DNA from: Aquabacter sp.
Lineage (GTDB): Bacteria; Pseudomonadota; Alphaproteobacteria; Rhizobiales; Xanthobacteraceae
Assembly: GCA_030147645.1 (NCBI GenBank)
Contig: JASBUY010000172.1
Coordinates: 1-17,491, forward strand
Direction of reading: 5' to 3'
Length of the DNA stretch: 17,491 bases
Positions 14,414 to 17,491 of the stretch are shown here, in pieces (the stretch's first letter is position 1; each line of letters opens with the position of its first letter). The notes beneath the pieces were generated by a model. The model did not search any database, was not told where the DNA came from, and saw nothing but the letters and a program-made list of their open reading frames with translations. The translations under genes and the position numbers were made by a program.

Positions 14414-16915
14414 CTAGCCCTGGCCCGGCCACACGTCGGAGGCCGATTCCTGGATGAAATAATGGGCGGAGATTTCATCCGAGAGCAGCATGAGGTCGCC
14501 TTCCAGTGCCTCGAAGTCCGCAAGGTCGAAACTGTCCGCGTTGGAGGCGGTGAGGTCGGCCTGCATGCGCGCGACGATGCGCTCGGAGAAGGGCGGCGGC
14601 TCGTCCGGGTCGCGGCCCGGGAGGACCTTGAGATGCGCCGCCATGCGCGCCACCTGGAAGGCGAAGGAGCGCGGATTGTCGGGGTCCAGAAGGACGAGGT
14701 CGAGGACCGGCCCGCGCGCCTCCATCATCACGTAGCGGCTGCGATAGGTGATCTGGCTGTCGGCCAGTTGCAGCAGAACGTTGAGCGCCCCCTGCGGCGC
14801 GCCCGGCTCGCCGAAGGTGCGCACGAAGCGCATGAGGGAGATGGAGCGCTCGATGCGCCGGCCCATTTCAAGAAAGCGCCAGCCCGTCAGGCGGTTCATG
14901 TTCTCGCTGGCGAGGCCGGAAAAGGCGGCGACGATTCGCAAAGCGGAATCCGCCCGCTCATGGGCGTCCGCTTCTGACGGGGCGGTGGGCACCGGCGCGT
15001 CCACGCAGGCTTCGAGATCCACCAGCGCGCGCCACGCATCGGGCGAGAAGCGGTCGCGGATCACGGATGCGGCGGAGCGCGCATTTTTGACGAGTTGCGG
15101 CAGGGCGCCCGGCAGATCATGGCGGGTCAGCGCCGCGACCGCATAGCGGCCGGGAGTTGCCCGCGCGAGGTCCGTGGGCATGGCGCCCCAGGCAGAGAGC
15201 AGGGTCAAAAGCCGCGTCACCAGCGGCGAGGAGGCGGGCTCGGTTTCCGCCAGCCGCCCCACCAGCGCCCGCACGAGGCGCAACGTCGCCTCGGCCCGCT
15301 CCAGATAGCGCCCGAGCCAGAAGAGATTGTCCGCCGCCCGGCTCGGCAGCGTGCCGGAGGAGCGCCGCACCCGCACATTGTCGGGGCTGGGCAAGAGCGT
15401 TGTTGTGACCACATCGCTGTCGGCGAGCACCCACACATCCGCCGAATGGTCGCCGCGCTGGATGGAAAAAGCGCGGGCATCGAGATTTTCCGAGATGCGG
15501 CAGAAGCCGCCCGGCATGACGCTCCAGCCATCCTCTGTCGCGGCGAGGAAGACGCGCAGCACGAAGGGGCGCGGTTCCAGCCGGTCGCCGGTCCACACGG
15601 GCATGGTGGACAGCCGCGCCACATCCTGTCCCACCAGATCCGCGCCGCGCCGGGCGAGCAATTGGTAGAGCTTGCGCCGGTCACCGGCATCAAGGTCCGC
15701 GCCGAGCGCCGAGGTACGGAAGGGCAGGCCCGGAACCTGGGTGCCGAAGGCGGGGGCGAGCACCAGACTGTCCAGATGGTCGGTCACCTGCGCGCGTTCC
15801 GCCTCCTGCCCGCACCACCAGGTGCCCACATGGGGCAAAGCGAGGGGGTGGCCCAGCAGGCGCGTCGCGAGGCGCGGCAGAAAGGCCATCAGCGCGGGCG
15901 CTTCCACCAGACCCGATCCGAGGGCATTGGCGAGCACCGCCCGCCCCGAGCGCACGGCCTGCACGAGGCCCGGAACGCCGAGCCGCGAACGGGCATTCAA
16001 TTCCAGGGGATCGGTGAAGTCGGAATCGAGGCGGCGCACCACAACGTCCAGCCGCCTCAGGCCGGCGACGGTCCGCACATAGAGCGAATCCCCGCGCACG
16101 GTGAGATCCTCGCCCTCCACCAGCAGAAAGCCGAGATAGCGCGCGAGCAGGGCATGCTCGAAATAGGTTTCGTTGAGCGGCCCGGGCGTTAGAAGACCGA
16201 TCCGCCCCTCTCCCGTGCGATCCAGCTTGATGAGCGAGGTGCGATAGGCCTGAAAGAAGCCGGCGAGACGCTCCATGCGCAGTGTGCGCGAGACGTCCGG
16301 CAACGCGCGGCTCAAAGCGAGGCGGTTTTCCAGCGCATAGCCCGCGCCGGAGGGAGCCTGGGTGCGGTCGGAGAGCACCCACCAGCGCCCGTCCGGCCCG
16401 CGCCCGACATCGGCCGCATAAAAGCGCAGGAAGCGCCCGCCGCGCGGCTTCACATGCACCAGGGGGCGCAGAAATTCCGGACTTCCGGCCACCGCCGCCG
16501 CCGGCAATGCGCCGTCCCGCACCAGATTGGCGGGGCCGTAGAGATCGGCCAGAAGACGGTCCAGAAGCTCCGCGCGCTCCACGAGCCCGCTCGCCAGAAC
16601 CTCCCAATCGGCCTTTTCGATCAGGAGCGGGACATGGCTCAGCGCCCAGGGCCGCTCCCGCCCTCCGCCGTCATCATAGACGCGGTAGAAGACGCCGGAC
16701 TCTTTCAGATAGCGGTCTGCCGCCTCGAAGCGACGCCGCACGCCCTCCGGACCGAGTTCGCCCAGCGCCGCCAGAAACGGCACCCAATGGGGCCGCGGGC
16801 GGCCCTCCGCATCCATCATCTCGTCGCGGATGCCCGGCAGGGTGGCATAAGCGCCCACGAAGCTCGCCACGGCGGCTTCCTGGAAGGCTTCGCTGCGTTG
16901 TTCCACACCCGACAC
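14414..16915 (-). CDS. Fusion of circularly permuted ATP-grasp ligase and alpha-E domain
   Basis: An 833-aa cytoplasmic protein. About residues 20-490 form the circularly permuted type-2 ATP-grasp domain (DUF404/DUF407 type), with GLLTPGPLNETYFEHALLAR, then DLTVRGDSLYVRT, RRLDSDFTDPLELN and GVPGLVQAVRSGRAVLANALGSG, which fit the nucleotide and metal site segments of this family. From about 525 to the end is the all-helical alpha-E domain (DUF403), opening with NLFWLGRYLERAEATLRLVRAL. In many genomes the two halves are separate genes; here they are one. ATP-grasp members ligate amines to carboxylates; the reaction is not known for this clade. Start: GTG 16915, with a purine stretch AAGGGGG about ten bases upstream; an in-frame GTG at 16906 is an alternative. 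It is followed four bases later by the transglutaminase. Confidence 0.92.
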   Translation of the reverse strand: MSGVEQRSEAFQEAAVASFVGAYATLPGIRDEMMDAEGRPRPHWVPFLAALGELGPEGVRRRFEAADRYLKESGVFYRVYDDGGGRERPWALSHVPLLIEKADWEVLASGLVERAELLDRLLADLYGPANLVRDGALPAAAVAGSPEFLRPLVHVKPRGGRFLRFYAADVGRGPDGRWWVLSDRTQAPSGAGYALENRLALSRALPDVSRTLRMERLAGFFQAYRTSLIKLDRTGEGRIGLLTPGPLNETYFEHALLARYLGFLLVEGEDLTVRGDSLYVRTVAGLRRLDVVVRRLDSDFTDPLELNARSRLGVPGLVQAVRSGRAVLANALGSGLVEAPALMAFLPRLATRLLGHPLALPHVGTWWCGQEAERAQVTDHLDSLVLAPAFGTQVPGLPFRTSALGADLDAGDRRKLYQLLARRGADLVGQDVARLSTMPVWTGDRLEPRPFVLRVFLAATEDGWSVMPGGFCRISENLDARAFSIQRGDHSADVWVLADSDVVTTTLLPSPDNVRVRRSSGTLPSRAADNLFWLGRYLERAEATLRLVRALVGRLAETEPASSPLVTRLLTLLSAWGAMPTDLARATPGRYAVAALTRHDLPGALPQLVKNARSAASVIRDRFSPDAWRALVDLEACVDAPVPTAPSEADAHERADSALRIVAAFSGLASENMNRLTGWRFLEMGRRIERSISLMRFVRTFGEPGAPQGALNVLLQLADSQITYRSRYVMMEARGPVLDLVLLDPDNPRSFAFQVARMAAHLKVLPGRDPDEPPPFSERIVARMQADLTASNADSFDLADFEALEGDLMLLSDEISAHYFIQESASDVWPGQG

Positions 16916-17145
16916 GCCCGCCTGCCCCCTTAGCTTGCGCCGTTCTGTCTTCCGGCCGACCGCGCCGCGCGCGGGTCCCTCGGCTGGTGCCGGAACCGAT
17001 CTGGAACATTGCCATGATCGGGCGCCCGCGCGCCTGAAGCGACACGAACCGTCAGCTGGATCGATTCAGTTTTCGTCTCAAGGCTTTCGGCACACGGCCC
17101 GCTGCGCCCGGGACTTCCCGTTGCAGACGCCACGCCGCCAAAGAC
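16916..17145. other. Non-coding leader region upstream of the ATP-grasp gene
   Basis: It should contain the promoter for the minus-strand ATP-grasp/transglutaminase pair. I see no convincing -35/-10 pair and no credible small gene; open frames here are GC-rich shadows. Confidence 0.4.
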
Positions 17146-17165
17146 CGCGGGTCATTAGACCCGCG
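17146..17165 (-). terminator. Hairpin after the large transglutaminase-like gene
   Basis: CGCGGGTC, loop, GACCCGCG: an 8-bp stem with a 4-nt loop, followed on the minus strand by GTCTTTGG. It lies about 50 bases past the stop of the partial gene and would separate its transcript from the ATP-grasp gene. Confidence 0.5.
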
Positions 17166-17176
17166 ATCCTTAGGCA

Positions 17177-17212
17177 GGAAAAGCATCTTTTTCCGAAGCG
17201 CCGCGTCGGCGC
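17177..17212 (-). repeat. Two short stems directly after the stop codon
   Basis: On the minus strand GCGCC-GACGC-GGCGC immediately follows the stop, then GGAAAA-AGATGC-TTTTCC (17177-17194). The second stem ends in TTTTCC, so the pair may act together with the next hairpin as a composite terminator. Confidence 0.35.
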
Positions 17213-17491
17213 CTAGATTCCCACGGGCCGGCGCAGATCCAGCGTGGTGGGGAACTCGTCGGGCGCGCGTTCCTCGGGCACATGGGCGAGGCCGGGCGTG
17301 TGGCCATGGGCCTGGAAGCGGGCAAGGCGCCGCGCCTCGGCCTCATAGGAATTGACCGGATAGGCCTCGTAATTCCGGCCCGCCGGATGGGCGACATGAT
17401 AGACGCAGCCGCCCCGCGAGCGGGCGGCCCAGGTATCCACCACGTCGAACGTGAGCGGGGTGTGGACGGGAATGGTCGGGTGCAGGCCGTT
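17213..17491 (-). CDS. C-terminal part of a DUF2126-type large transglutaminase-like protein (rest outside window)
   Basis: The last 92 residues of a protein whose N-terminus lies beyond the window. It is in frame to base 17491. The segment reads GLHPTIPVHTPLTFD, then DTWAARSRGGCVYHVAHPAG and an EAEARRLARFQAHGHTPG stretch, and ends RRPVGI. This matches the conserved C-terminal end of the roughly 1100-aa DUF2126 proteins as I remember them, which carry an N-terminal transglutaminase domain and an amidoligase-like region. It is the usual companion of the ATP-grasp/alpha-E and small transglutaminase genes, and is encoded on the same strand upstream of them. Because only the tail is seen, the N-terminal domain is inferred. 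Confidence 0.88.
   Translation of the reverse strand, partial: NGLHPTIPVHTPLTFDVVDTWAARSRGGCVYHVAHPAGRNYEAYPVNSYEAEARRLARFQAHGHTPGLAHVPEERAPDEFPTTLDLRRPVGI

Noticed and set aside
1..17491. tRNA, rRNA, CRISPR array or riboswitch
   Set aside because: Reading the intergenic stretches showed no cloverleaf, no repeat-spacer pattern and no recognisable riboswitch core.

Overview
The window is GC-rich, densely coded DNA from an alphaproteobacterium, most likely a Rhizobiales member close to Xanthobacteraceae (Azorhizobium/Xanthobacter type). The assignment rests on a cheB-cheR pair of the alphaproteobacterial type, a malonate locus regulated by a GntR/FCD protein, a TRAP transporter for its substrate, and a cluster of transglutaminase, ATP-grasp/alpha-E and large transglutaminase-like genes. 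It is an inference from gene content and style, not a search result. No tRNA, rRNA, CRISPR array, transposase or phage gene is visible.

Layout. (1) 1-1880, plus strand: the 3' part of cheB and the complete cheR, overlapping by 4 bases, which together set receptor methylation in chemotaxis. (2) 1881-2032: a convergent spacer with three palindromes. (3) 2033-4021, minus: a receiver protein with three GAF-like domains and no output domain. (4) 4022-4328: a non-coding stretch with a terminator for the next gene. (5) 4329-5960, minus: an orphan GMC flavoprotein dehydrogenase. (6) 5961-6550: a divergent control region with a long GC hairpin and a consensus-like promoter, then a small, AT-rich, secreted four-cysteine protein of unknown function.

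(7) 6647-13490: a complete malonate uptake and catabolism locus. MatR (GntR/FCD, minus strand) is divergent from matA-matB-matP-matQ-matM. MatPQM would import malonate, MatB activates it to malonyl-CoA, and MatA decarboxylates malonyl-CoA to acetyl-CoA. The matR-matA spacer carries an operator-like dyad, a promoter candidate and a small leader ORF behind a perfect AGGAGG. Hairpins separate matB from matP and matP from matQ, which suggests expression is graded within the operon.

(8) 13501-17491, minus: a transglutaminase, a fused circularly permuted ATP-grasp/alpha-E protein, and the C-terminal end of a DUF2126-type large transglutaminase-like protein that runs off the window. This is the known but biochemically unresolved predicted peptide-ligation/amidation neighbourhood. 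It is the best candidate here for an incompletely described system. The smaller novel candidates are the secreted four-cysteine protein and the mat leader ORF.
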